Assembly: GCF_029392675.1 (NCBI RefSeq)
Contig: NZ_CP113941.1
Location: forward strand, 174,001-238,000
Direction of reading: 5' to 3'
Source of the DNA: Lactobacillus sp. ESL0684
GTDB lineage: Bacteria; Bacillota; Bacilli; Lactobacillales; Lactobacillaceae
Length of the DNA stretch: 64,000 nt
Below the pieces are notes generated by a model. That model did no database searches. It saw only the letters and a program-made list of their open reading frames with translations, and was not told the DNA's origin. Position 1 is the first letter of the stretch; every line of letters begins with the position of its first letter. The position numbers were made by a program, and so were the translations under genes. Below are positions 35,512-43,914 of this stretch, piece after piece.

Positions 35512-38133
35512 ATGGTTAAAGCTTATTTTGTAAATCATACCCATTGGGATAGAGAATGGTATTTCACTACCCAAGATGCACAAGTGCTGAGTGACCAATT
35601 GTTTACGCAAGTGCTTGATGAATTGGAGGAACATCCAGAAGCTAATTTTACTTTAGACGGTCAAATGTCGATTATTGACGATTATGTTGAAATTCATCCG
35701 GAAGCTAAGAGTAGAATTCATAACTTAGTAGAGCGTAAGCAGCTGTTTATTGGACCATGGTATACGCAGACTGATGCACTAATACCAAATGCGGAATCGT
35801 TAGTAAGAAACTTAATAATTGGGATATTAGATGCGAAGGAAAACTTTGGTGAACCAATGATGTTAGGATATTTGCCTGATACTTTTGGTTTTAATGCGAA
35901 TTTACCAATGATTTTGAATCAAGTCGGGATTCATGACTTTTTATCTTGGCGCGGTACCAATTTTAAGAGACAGGCTAACTCAGTTTACTTTAAGTGGAAA
36001 GCATTAGGTGGCAAAGCTGTTTTTGCAGCGAATTTTCCTTTGGGATATTATACGGGTCAAATAGACTTAGAGTCTAAGAATAATTTACAGGATTTTGTAA
36101 AAAACAGATTAGACCAAGGGATTGAATTTGAAGCTCTAAATGGTCATAATGCTGAAGTCTTGGTACCTTCAGGGATTGATCAAATGAATATTATTCATAA
36201 CATTTCTGAAACCATAACTGAGGTTAATAAGTATTCTAAAAATGAGCTAGTTATTAGTACTTATCCAGAATTTATGGCTAAATTACATCAAAAAGATTTA
36301 CCGGAATATCAGGGTGAATTAAGATATCCAACCTACTCAAGAGTTCATCGCACTATTTCATCAGTTAGGTCAAGAAACAAGCGCAATAATTTTAAACTTG
36401 AACAAATAATTACTCGTCGGTTAGAACCATTAATGGTAATTGCGAAGTTTGCTAAAGTGCCCATATCTAACGGAATAGTGATTAAACTATGGAAGTTATT
36501 ATTTAATGTGCAACCACATGATACGTTGGGTGGGAGTGTTACAGACAATGTGGCAGAAGATATTAATCATCGATTTAAGCAAGCGTTCGAAATTGCAGAT
36601 GGTGTTGAAAATTATATTAAGAAACGAATAGCTCAAAGTTTGGCCTTATCAGATCATGATGTAATGGTCTTTAATACTGATCCTTATGAATTTAATGGTC
36701 GTAAGATAGTTGAAATAATAAGTTCTAGTGAGAATGTTTGTTTTCCTAAAGAATATGATGCGGTTATAGTAGCTAAAGAAGAGGTTCCGCCTCGTCCGCA
36801 TATAATGCAACTAACGCCAAATGGTTATGAATTTAAGGATGAACCAGGTTACTTTAAGCTAAAAGTCAGTTTGTCAATAACGATGGCAGGATTAGGCTAT
36901 CGGGTGATTCATTTTGAAGATAGTGAATCGTCAATGCCAGCACTAGAGCAAGTGCAGGGAGACTCGATTTCTAACGACAACGTTAAGCTTATTTTTAAAG
37001 ATGGAAAATTCAAGTTAATAAATAAAAATCAAGTATTTACAGATATTATAAGTATCTATGATCAAGCCAATGATGGTGATACATATGACTTTTCTCCTTT
37101 AATCGATGATAGTGAAATGCGGTTGCCATGGAATGGTAAGCTTAAAAAGACTAGTTCAGCAGATATTGAGCAATTGGTCTTATCAGGTGAATGGCAAATT
37201 CCAGCTACTTTAGCTGATAGGGTAAAACAGTCGGATAAAGATATGGCTGTGATTAAATATAAACTAGTTTTAAGTTTAAGCTCAACAGCTAAAATTGTCA
37301 CAGCAAAGTTAAAGATTGATAACCAGGCTTTTTCACATCGGCTGCGACTTAGGCTTAAAACGGGAATTAATACTGAATTTGCTCATGCCCAAATTCAAGG
37401 TGGTTTTACTAAAACTAAGAATATTCCTATTGCTGATAATTGGAATGATGAATTTGTTGAAAAGCCAGTAAATATCTATATTTTTGATCGTTATGTTGGC
37501 TTAAAAGATGCTGAAAATGGTTTGTACTTTTTGGGTAAAGGTCAAAAAGAGTATGAGCGAGTCGATGATGCTCTCTATATAACTTTAATGGCAACAACTG
37601 GAGAACTTGGTAAACCAGATTTATTATGGCGCCCGGGTAGAGCATCAGGGGATACGACTTCTGTTGGGCATGTGATGATGCCGACTCCGATGGCGCAGGA
37701 AATTGGCATAAATGAATTTGAATTTGGGTTATATGCGCCGTGCGACGAAGAATTATCAGAAGATAAACTTTCTCAAGAAATGAATCATTGGTATTCACCT
37801 TCGGTTAGCTATCAAATGCAGCAATATAATTTATTCGTAAATCGTTTAGACAATAAGTTGTGGGATATTGAAAATCCAACTGGGGATTCACAGTTAGGTA
37901 CGGATGAAACATGGTTAACAATTATTCCTGATGTTGAGGTATCAGCTCTATATCCTGCTTATACGCTCAAAGACCATTTAGTTTTACGTTTATCAAATAT
38001 GACTGAGTTTGCAAAGGATATGTCTTATTTAAAGGATCAAGGATATATTCAAGTAGATAGCCTAGAGCAAACTGTAACTCAAAGCTTTAAGATACAGCCT
38101 TATGATATGATTACCGTGATTAAAAAAATATAG
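35512..38133 (+). CDS. GH38 alpha-mannosidase (second copy)
   Basis: The 873-residue protein is another complete GH38 alpha-mannosidase, clearly diverged from its neighbour. It keeps VNHTHWDREW (H11, D13 as zinc ligands) and LPDTFGF with the nucleophile D123, and ends with RPGRASGDTTSVGHVMMPTP. Two different GH38 enzymes in one PTS operon suggest linkage or substrate specialisation, for example one for phosphorylated and one for free mannosides, but sequence alone does not show which. AGGAGA precedes the ATG. Confidence 0.92.
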   Translation: MVKAYFVNHTHWDREWYFTTQDAQVLSDQLFTQVLDELEEHPEANFTLDGQMSIIDDYVEIHPEAKSRIHNLVERKQLFIGPWYTQTDALIPNAESLVRNLIIGILDAKENFGEPMMLGYLPDTFGFNANLPMILNQVGIHDFLSWRGTNFKRQANSVYFKWKALGGKAVFAANFPLGYYTGQIDLESKNNLQDFVKNRLDQGIEFEALNGHNAEVLVPSGIDQMNIIHNISETITEVNKYSKNELVISTYPEFMAKLHQKDLPEYQGELRYPTYSRVHRTISSVRSRNKRNNFKLEQIITRRLEPLMVIAKFAKVPISNGIVIKLWKLLFNVQPHDTLGGSVTDNVAEDINHRFKQAFEIADGVENYIKKRIAQSLALSDHDVMVFNTDPYEFNGRKIVEIISSSENVCFPKEYDAVIVAKEEVPPRPHIMQLTPNGYEFKDEPGYFKLKVSLSITMAGLGYRVIHFEDSESSMPALEQVQGDSISNDNVKLIFKDGKFKLINKNQVFTDIISIYDQANDGDTYDFSPLIDDSEMRLPWNGKLKKTSSADIEQLVLSGEWQIPATLADRVKQSDKDMAVIKYKLVLSLSSTAKIVTAKLKIDNQAFSHRLRLRLKTGINTEFAHAQIQGGFTKTKNIPIADNWNDEFVEKPVNIYIFDRYVGLKDAENGLYFLGKGQKEYERVDDALYITLMATTGELGKPDLLWRPGRASGDTTSVGHVMMPTPMAQEIGINEFEFGLYAPCDEELSEDKLSQEMNHWYSPSVSYQMQQYNLFVNRLDNKLWDIENPTGDSQLGTDETWLTIIPDVEVSALYPAYTLKDHLVLRLSNMTEFAKDMSYLKDQGYIQVDSLEQTVTQSFKIQPYDMITVIKKI

Positions 38134-38192
38134 AAGGTTAAATAGCGTAACTAGTTCTATTATTTTAATCGATTGAGAAGAGGTTGACTTGT

Positions 38193-39638
38193 ATGGAACT
38201 TTCTCATAAAAGATTAGGCAATATCCTGAAAATTCTATTGAATGATTCTTCTAATAAATACTTTTCTGCTTCATTTTTAGCTCAAAACTTTGGTGTTAGT
38301 ACCAGAACAATTAGAAATGATATCCAAGAATTAAATAAAGAGCTGGATAAATATAATGTGCAAATCAAGAATAAACGTATGGCAGGATTTTATATCGAAG
38401 GTGTCTCTAAACAAACTCGTAAAAGGTTACTGGATATCACGCAGAGTAAATTGCCGGCTTCAAATTTTTTAGAGCGAATTCAAGAAATTGAACAATATTT
38501 GTTAGTTAATGATGTGGTAAACATTACCGAATTAACAGAGCAATTTTTTATCAGTGATAATACTTTTTTTAGTTATTTGGTAACAATTAAAAAGGAATTT
38601 TCAAAATTTGATTTAAAAATCTCCAAAAATCAGGATAATTATTTTGTGGAAGGTTCAGAACTAGCGAAAAGAAATTTTATAATTACTAGATTAATAAATA
38701 AAAAAGCCAATACCTATATTGTTGATTTTACAGAACAAGAAAAGACCATTTTTTATAATGTTGACTTAGAGTTGCTTAAGCAAATTGTTCATGGCTTTTT
38801 ACGACATTATAATTATAAAATAACGGATATCAATGCTAAGAACATAATTTTACATGTAGCATTAAGTATTTCTAGAGTTAAGTTAGGACATCATTTAGAT
38901 TCAAGTAATATCTTAAAAATAGATCAAACAGTTTTAAATTCGTTGTTGGTCTTATCAAGAAAGATTGAAGAAAAGTTTCAAATAAAATTTAATCAAAATG
39001 AAGCAAATGATTTAATTTATCATTTTGCTATAAATTATCCTGAATGTGTGACAAATAGTAAATTTGATATTAGTAAAAGCATTGAAGAAGCGGTAACTAC
39101 TTTTTTAACAAATATCAAAGTTAAATTTGCAATTGATTTGTTAAACGATCAAGAACTGCATGTTAATTTAATTCAACATTTAACAAATTTGGTTAAGATC
39201 AAAAAAATGAATGGTGACAGAAAGAATCCATTACTGAACGTGATCTTGTCTACTTTTCCTTATGCTTATGAAATGACGGTTTACGCGGCACCCGTCTTAG
39301 AAAATATGTTAAAGTTGCATCTTAATGATGATGAAGTATCTTTTATCACGCTTCATATTGGTGCTGCTGTTGAAAGACAAGGAGAATTATCTGCCAAGAA
39401 AAATGTTGCTTTGGTTTGTAGTACTGGTGCTTCTATGGCTGCCTTAATCAAGGCAAAGTTGCAAACGCAATTTAGTTCTTTTATCAATATTACAGGTACG
39501 TATACTTATGATGAATATTTAGAAGGTAGCGCTGCTAACAATGATTTTTTAATAGCTACTGTTCCATTAAATAACTCACCAATACCGGTAATAAAACATA
39601 CTAACCTAGTAGTGGGTCAATATTCGACGGAATATTGA
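38193..39638 (+). CDS. PRD-containing BglG/ManR-type regulator, 3' end cut off by IS110 element
   Basis: The 481-residue remaining protein has an N-terminal HTH (residues about 5-55, SASFLAQNFGVSTRTIRNDIQEL), a second HTH/Mga-like region, two PRD domains (HVALSISRVKLGH; YAAPVLENML..FITLHIGAA) that sense PTS phosphorylation, and an EIIB-like domain (NVALVCSTGASMAAL). The usual C-terminal EIIA domain is missing because an IS110-family element enters at about 39612. The last seven codons derive from the element. The missing EIIA domain lies on the other side, at 41240-41791. It probably controlled the preceding PTS/mannosidase operon; activity of the truncated form is uncertain. The ATG at 38193 has AGAGG upstream. 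Confidence 0.85.
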   Translation: MELSHKRLGNILKILLNDSSNKYFSASFLAQNFGVSTRTIRNDIQELNKELDKYNVQIKNKRMAGFYIEGVSKQTRKRLLDITQSKLPASNFLERIQEIEQYLLVNDVVNITELTEQFFISDNTFFSYLVTIKKEFSKFDLKISKNQDNYFVEGSELAKRNFIITRLINKKANTYIVDFTEQEKTIFYNVDLELLKQIVHGFLRHYNYKITDINAKNIILHVALSISRVKLGHHLDSSNILKIDQTVLNSLLVLSRKIEEKFQIKFNQNEANDLIYHFAINYPECVTNSKFDISKSIEEAVTTFLTNIKVKFAIDLLNDQELHVNLIQHLTNLVKIKKMNGDRKNPLLNVILSTFPYAYEMTVYAAPVLENMLKLHLNDDEVSFITLHIGAAVERQGELSAKKNVALVCSTGASMAALIKAKLQTQFSSFINITGTYTYDEYLEGSAANNDFLIATVPLNNSPIPVIKHTNLVVGQYSTEY

Positions 39639-39639
39639 T

Positions 39640-39857
39640 TCACTGCTTTTTCTTTGTTTTAAAATTGAAGCAGGGTTGAAGTTAATATGCCCTAGTTACT
39701 TTTGACGCTTGTACCTAGTACTTGACGCCCTAAATAAAACTGACAGCTTCATCAGTTAAACTTAAATCTCTTCGTAGTATGTTGGCACTTGATGTCCGGT
39801 ATAGAAAATTAGATATAGTTTAGCTTGTAACTTCTACCCTGCACAATTAAGTTAGTT
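39640..39857 (+). ncRNA. Candidate bridge RNA region in the IS110 leader
   Basis: IS110-group elements encode a bridge RNA in the non-coding leader before the recombinase. This leader contains ACCTAGTACTTGAC (39713-39726), which equals the left flank of the insertion (ACCTAGTA, 39604-39611) joined to the right flank (TACTTGAC, 41246-41253) through a shared TA. A related imperfect copy (CCTAGTTACTTTTGACGC) lies at 39691-39708. No structure could be computed, so limits and function are inferred. Confidence 0.4.
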
Positions 39858-39871
39858 GGAGGTATTTGAAG

Positions 39872-41095
39872 ATGAATAATTTAGTTGTAGTGGGAATTGA
39901 CGTGAGCAGTCGTAAATCTGCTGTTTGTATCATGCTTAATAAGCAAGTCATTAAACAGTTTAATATCACCAATGATGCCATTGGTTTTCAGCAGCTACTT
40001 GATGAATTAGAATTTTATCACCAACAACCACAGATTGTCTTTGAAGCAACTGGGGTTTATTCTTGCAGATTGCAGGCTTTTCTTAACCAATATCATTATC
40101 GCTACACTATGCTTAACCCACTTAAAGCCAAACAGCAATTAGATCAATTTAGACGCAATAAAACTGATCGCCGCGATGCTAAAGATTTAGCTTACTCACA
40201 GTTTATTTATCATCGCGGACCAACTTATCTACAAGACCCTAACTATAAGCAGTTAGGTGCCATGAGTCGTTTTTATGAGCAATTAACTCATGATTTGGTT
40301 TCAGCTAAGAACCGGTTACACCGCGTATTACAGTTTACTTTTCCTGAGCTAGAAACCTTAACTAGTCATCCTGACGGTACGAATTATTGGCGCTATGTCC
40401 AAACTTTTACGCATCCACAAATCGTTAAAAATTTAGGTTACGAAGGAGTTATGCAGTATTTTTTAAGCTTCCATGGTATTGGTAAGCAGCGTGCAAATAA
40501 GTTGGCAACTAACTTACTTGAACTGGCTGACACAGCTTATCCAGCAGTTGATAAAGCTGCTTTTGAAGTTGAACAAGCTAGATATTATGCTCAACGACTA
40601 ACCAAACTAACTAAAGAGCGTGAAAATGTCATTCAAAAGATGTCTGACTTAGCTAGTAAATTACCCAACCGTGATCTAAAAATTCTTGAAAGTATTCCAG
40701 GTATTTCACAAATTACCGCAGTTAGATTATTAGGTGAATTAGGCGATATCAGACGTTTTCGTAATCCTAATGCCTTAAATGCCTTTGTTGGTTTAGACTT
40801 ACGTCATTACCAGTCGGGCGAAATGGAATTGACTGATCATATTAGTAAACGTGGCAATCCCATTGGTCGTAAGATTCTCTACCGTACGATTGGACAAATG
40901 GATTCAGTAAGATATTCTGAGCCTTGTCACATTGCCGATTATTACGAAAAGAAAAAACGATCTTCTCAAAGTAGAAACTTCAAGAAGATCGCCATCGCAG
41001 CAGTCCACAAACTAACACGGACTGTCTACTATTTGATTGTGCATGATCAATTATATGATTATAGCGTAGTCAAAAATAAACAGGGCTTTAACTAA
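39872..41095 (+). CDS. IS110-family transposase (DEDD recombinase)
   Basis: The 407-residue protein has an N-terminal RuvC-like DEDD domain (VVGIDVSSRKSAV; IVFEATGVYS; NKTDRRDAKDLA) and a C-terminal Transposase_20 domain with LESIPGISQITAVRLLGELG, FRNPNALNAFVGLDLRHYQSGE, bearing the probable catalytic serine in YQSGE, and RGNPIGRKILYRTIGQM. These features identify an IS110-family recombinase and there is no sign of decay. The ATG at 39872 has GGAGG nine bases upstream; an in-frame TTG at 39866 is less likely. It interrupts the mannoside-operon regulator. Confidence 0.93.
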   Translation: MNNLVVVGIDVSSRKSAVCIMLNKQVIKQFNITNDAIGFQQLLDELEFYHQQPQIVFEATGVYSCRLQAFLNQYHYRYTMLNPLKAKQQLDQFRRNKTDRRDAKDLAYSQFIYHRGPTYLQDPNYKQLGAMSRFYEQLTHDLVSAKNRLHRVLQFTFPELETLTSHPDGTNYWRYVQTFTHPQIVKNLGYEGVMQYFLSFHGIGKQRANKLATNLLELADTAYPAVDKAAFEVEQARYYAQRLTKLTKERENVIQKMSDLASKLPNRDLKILESIPGISQITAVRLLGELGDIRRFRNPNALNAFVGLDLRHYQSGEMELTDHISKRGNPIGRKILYRTIGQMDSVRYSEPCHIADYYEKKKRSSQSRNFKKIAIAAVHKLTRTVYYLIVHDQLYDYSVVKNKQGFN

Positions 41096-41239
41096 AACCA
41101 ATTGATCATAAGATTACTATAACAGCTTAGTTCAAAAATGCAATTGGACTAAGCTTATTTGGGTTACAACATATTATCTAAGTTTAATCTACTTAAAGAT
41201 AATTCTAATGACGGACTACAAGAATTATGATTTAATACC

Positions 41240-41791
41240 TTGATATACTTGACTTTGAGTAGAAAAATTGACTTGGCAAATTTTCATAATGATCTTATGC
41301 AATTGTCTGATTATTTAAAATCTTTGAATAATCCATATGGTGCAATTGATAAGTTATTTGATAGAAATAATATTTATTTGTTAGATGAGCAATTGACAAA
41401 GCGTCAACTACTAGATATGCTAATCAAAAATTTAGAGAGCCAAAAAGTTGTAACTAAAGATTATATGAAAAAAGTATATGAGAGAGAAAAAATGTATTCT
41501 ACTGCAATTGGCGGTAAGATTGCTATTCCACATTCTCTAGGGTATGCCACAAAAAAATCTAAGGTTTCATTTGCAAGATTAAAAAGACCAATTCTTTGGG
41601 ATGAGAACAATGAGGTAAAATATGTATTTTTACTAGCAATTTCAAGAGAAGATTATTTAAGTATTCAGAAGCTGTTTGATTTTATAGTTGACTTACAAGG
41701 AAATACAAGTTTTCGTCAAATTATTGATAGAAGTAAAAATCCGCAAGAAATTAAAGATGCTATTAGTATGTTAATCAAAACTAGTTATTAA
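41240..41791 (+). pseudogene. EIIA-domain 3' fragment of the split PRD regulator
   Basis: The 183-residue frame is a PtsN-type EIIA domain with its phospho-histidine in KIAIPHSLGYATKKS (H98). It matches the C-terminal domain missing from the regulator at 38193-39638, and the IS110 element separates the two. Joining 39611 to 41246 restores one frame (N-L-V-Y-L-T-L-S). It has no ribosome site of its own and begins with TTG only by frame. It could still be translated from a weak start, but is best read as a fragment. Confidence 0.8.
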
Positions 41792-41805
41792 TTATGGAGG
41801 TAGAT

Positions 41806-42684
41806 ATGTTAATTGGGTCGATCGAAGCAGGAGGGACAAAGTTTGTTTGTGCAGTGGGTGATGAAGAATATCGGATTAAAGATGAAATTGTCTTGCCGAC
41901 AACTATGCCTGAAGAAACACTTACGAAAGTTATCGATTATTTTAAAGGGTATAAGTTGGACTCTCTTAGTATTGCATCGTTTGGACCAATAGAAATTAGA
42001 AAGACGGCAGCTAATTATGGCTGCATTACTACTACACCTAAGGCAGGCTGGCAAAATGTTAATATTGTTAGCATTTTGCAAACAGCATTAGATATTCCGA
42101 TATTTTTTACCACAGATGTAAATGGAGCGGCTTATGGTGAATACATTGCGTCTAAGTTATCTGAGACGCCAGTTAGTTCACTGGTTTATTACACTATCGG
42201 AACAGGAGTAGGTGGTGGAGCAATACTGGATGGCAAAATTGTAGGTAGTTTGGGTCATTCAGAAATGGGGCATGTTTTTGTGAAAAGACATCCAGATGAT
42301 ATAGAGTTTCAAGGAATTTGTCCATATCACAATGATTGCTTAGAGGGCTTAGTTTCTGGGCCTACTTTTGAAGCTCGGCTTAGTCAAAAAGGTGCTAGTG
42401 TTTCTCTGGAAAATCATGTTTGGGATATTATGAGCTATTACGTTGCTCAAGCTGCGATGCAAACAACACTTATCCTACGTCCAGAAAAAATTGTTTTTGG
42501 CGGTGGTGTGACAAGTGAGCCATTTTTGAAAAAAGTCAGAAAAGATTTAAATGCTATGCTTAATGGTTATGTAGAGATGCCCAACTTGGACAAATATATT
42601 ACGATGCCGATGTTTGCAAATAATAAATCTGCTACTATTGGAAACTTTGCATTAGGAAAAAAGCTTATAAAAAGTAATAAATAG
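41806..42684 (+). CDS. scrK: ROK-family fructokinase/mannokinase
   Basis: The 292-residue cytoplasmic kinase has a ROK ATP-binding start (IGSIEAGGTKFVCAVG), a central TDVNGAAYGE with the catalytic aspartate, YYTIGTGVGGGAI, and the zinc-binding loop GHVFVKRHPDDIEFQGICPYHNDCLEGL. This fits bacterial ROK fructokinases that also accept mannose. At the end of a PTS/alpha-mannosidase operon the natural substrate may be mannose released by GH38 enzymes, giving mannose-6-phosphate. The ATG at 41806 follows GGAGG by five bases. Confidence 0.85.
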   Translation: MLIGSIEAGGTKFVCAVGDEEYRIKDEIVLPTTMPEETLTKVIDYFKGYKLDSLSIASFGPIEIRKTAANYGCITTTPKAGWQNVNIVSILQTALDIPIFFTTDVNGAAYGEYIASKLSETPVSSLVYYTIGTGVGGGAILDGKIVGSLGHSEMGHVFVKRHPDDIEFQGICPYHNDCLEGLVSGPTFEARLSQKGASVSLENHVWDIMSYYVAQAAMQTTLILRPEKIVFGGGVTSEPFLKKVRKDLNAMLNGYVEMPNLDKYITMPMFANNKSATIGNFALGKKLIKSNK

Positions 42685-42816
42685 CATTGTACAAATAATC
42701 ACAAGAGTAATATACTTAGTTTATAAGTATCCGCTTTTATAATTTAAAATTAAATCACATTAAAAGAAAAACTCTAATCCGATGTTGAATAATTCAATAA
42801 TAATGGAGAGTTTAAA

Positions 42817-43728
42817 ATGAATTTTACCCAATTAAAATGTTTCATCAAAGCAGTTGATAATTCTAGTTTTACAATTGCTGCTGAAAGGCTTAATTTTTCA
42901 CAATCGGCAGTATCGAAAAACATTAAAGATTTAGAAAATACTGTTGGTGTAACTTTAATTAATCGTGCCCACCATCGTATTTCACTTACTAATGCTGGTA
43001 GATATTTTTATCATGTTGCCCGCAATGTAGTAGATGACATGGATTATACGGTTGCCTATTTGCAGAATCAAAAAAATAATACGGAAACTTTATTACGTGT
43101 TGGAGTTTGTGATACACCGTTAGAACAAAAAGTATTACCGATCTTTTTACGAAAGTTACGCAAATCAGATAGTGAATTAAATGTACAATTTGTTTTTGTC
43201 TTGAAGAATTCTATTGGTGAATTGCTTAATCATCATGTGGACGTTTGTATTATTGCTCGTGATGATGTAGATATTGTGCCGGATGTGCAATTTGAATCGT
43301 TAATTTCTGGACACTTTGTCGTAGCTTGTCCTGAGGATTCTGCTCTAGCTAAAAAAGAGTTAGTAACACTAAATGATCTTAGAGATAAAAATATCTTTTT
43401 AATTGATCCTAATAGTTCACTCAATGTACAAATCCAATATCAAAATTTATTAATTCAAGATATGGGAACGCAAAATGTCAAGTTTGTTCAAGATTATATG
43501 ACAATGGATATTTATGTTAAAGCTGGCTGGGGATATGGCATCTTACCTAATTTTATTGCTGATTATCAAGCTAATGGAGCTAGCTATATTCCAGTTGATT
43601 ATCATGAAATTTCACCATATGGAGTAGCATATATGGATTCATTTAATAATAAAGCTGTCTTAGAAAAGATTAGCAAAGCCTTGAAAAGTGCCATTAGAGA
43701 AGTTGTTCCTCTGAAAAACAAATCGTAG
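42817..43728 (+). CDS. LysR-family transcriptional regulator
   Basis: The 303-residue protein has an N-terminal LysR helix-turn-helix (FTIAAERLNFSQSAVSKNIKDLENTVGVTLINR, about residues 18-50) and a C-terminal periplasmic-binding-like effector domain from about residue 90. It lies upstream of the flavoprotein/MFS operon at 43915-49986 in the same direction, separated by a terminator, and is the likely activator of that operon. A candidate operator lies at 43841-43858. GGAGAG precedes the ATG. Confidence 0.87.
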   Translation: MNFTQLKCFIKAVDNSSFTIAAERLNFSQSAVSKNIKDLENTVGVTLINRAHHRISLTNAGRYFYHVARNVVDDMDYTVAYLQNQKNNTETLLRVGVCDTPLEQKVLPIFLRKLRKSDSELNVQFVFVLKNSIGELLNHHVDVCIIARDDVDIVPDVQFESLISGHFVVACPEDSALAKKELVTLNDLRDKNIFLIDPNSSLNVQIQYQNLLIQDMGTQNVKFVQDYMTMDIYVKAGWGYGILPNFIADYQANGASYIPVDYHEISPYGVAYMDSFNNKAVLEKISKALKSAIREVVPLKNKS

Positions 43729-43748
43729 AAAATATAATAATTATTTTT

Positions 43749-43791
43749 AGCCTGTAATAGCTTACTAATTTAACTATTACGGGCTTTTTTT
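43749..43791 (+). terminator. Terminator of the LysR gene
   Basis: AGCCTGTAATAG pairs with CTATTACGGGCT (one GU pair) and is followed by T7. Confidence 0.87.
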
Positions 43792-43840
43792 GTATCTAAA
43801 TATTTTGTTTATTCCATTATGTAATCCTCAATTCTAAATT

Positions 43841-43858
43841 AAGTGCAAAGATTCACTT
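43841..43858. promoter_or_regulatory. Candidate LysR operator of the 43915 operon
   Basis: AAGTG and CACTT are arranged as an inverted repeat with an 8-base centre, containing a T-N11-A pattern, just before a possible TATTAT -10 box (43868-43873). A cre-like sequence (43872-43886, one mismatch) overlaps the start region. Assignment is by position and symmetry. Confidence 0.45.
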
Positions 43859-43914
43859 GAATAATAGTATTATGAAAGCGGATTAAGATAATTCTTTTTA
43901 GTGAGGGATTAAAG

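Larger units (their letters stand above)
39612..41245 (+). mobile_element. IS110-family insertion sequence
   Basis: A transposase gene with about 260 bp of leader and about 150 bp of trailer separates the two halves of a PRD regulator gene. The left limit is set by the last regulator codon that still fits (GTA, 39609-39611), and the right limit by the first in-frame EIIA codon (TAC, 41246). Both flanks show TA at the junction. No terminal inverted repeats are visible, as expected for IS110. The limits may be off by a few bases. Confidence 0.8.

Noticed and set aside
39640..39871. CRISPR-like repeat in the IS leader
   Set aside because: Only two imperfect copies without spacers of regular length and no cas genes.
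41124..41156. Hairpin in the IS110 trailer as the terminal inverted repeat of an IS1111-type element
   Set aside because: AGCTTAGT/ACTAAGCT is local, with no partner at the left end; it is more likely a transcription terminator-like stem.
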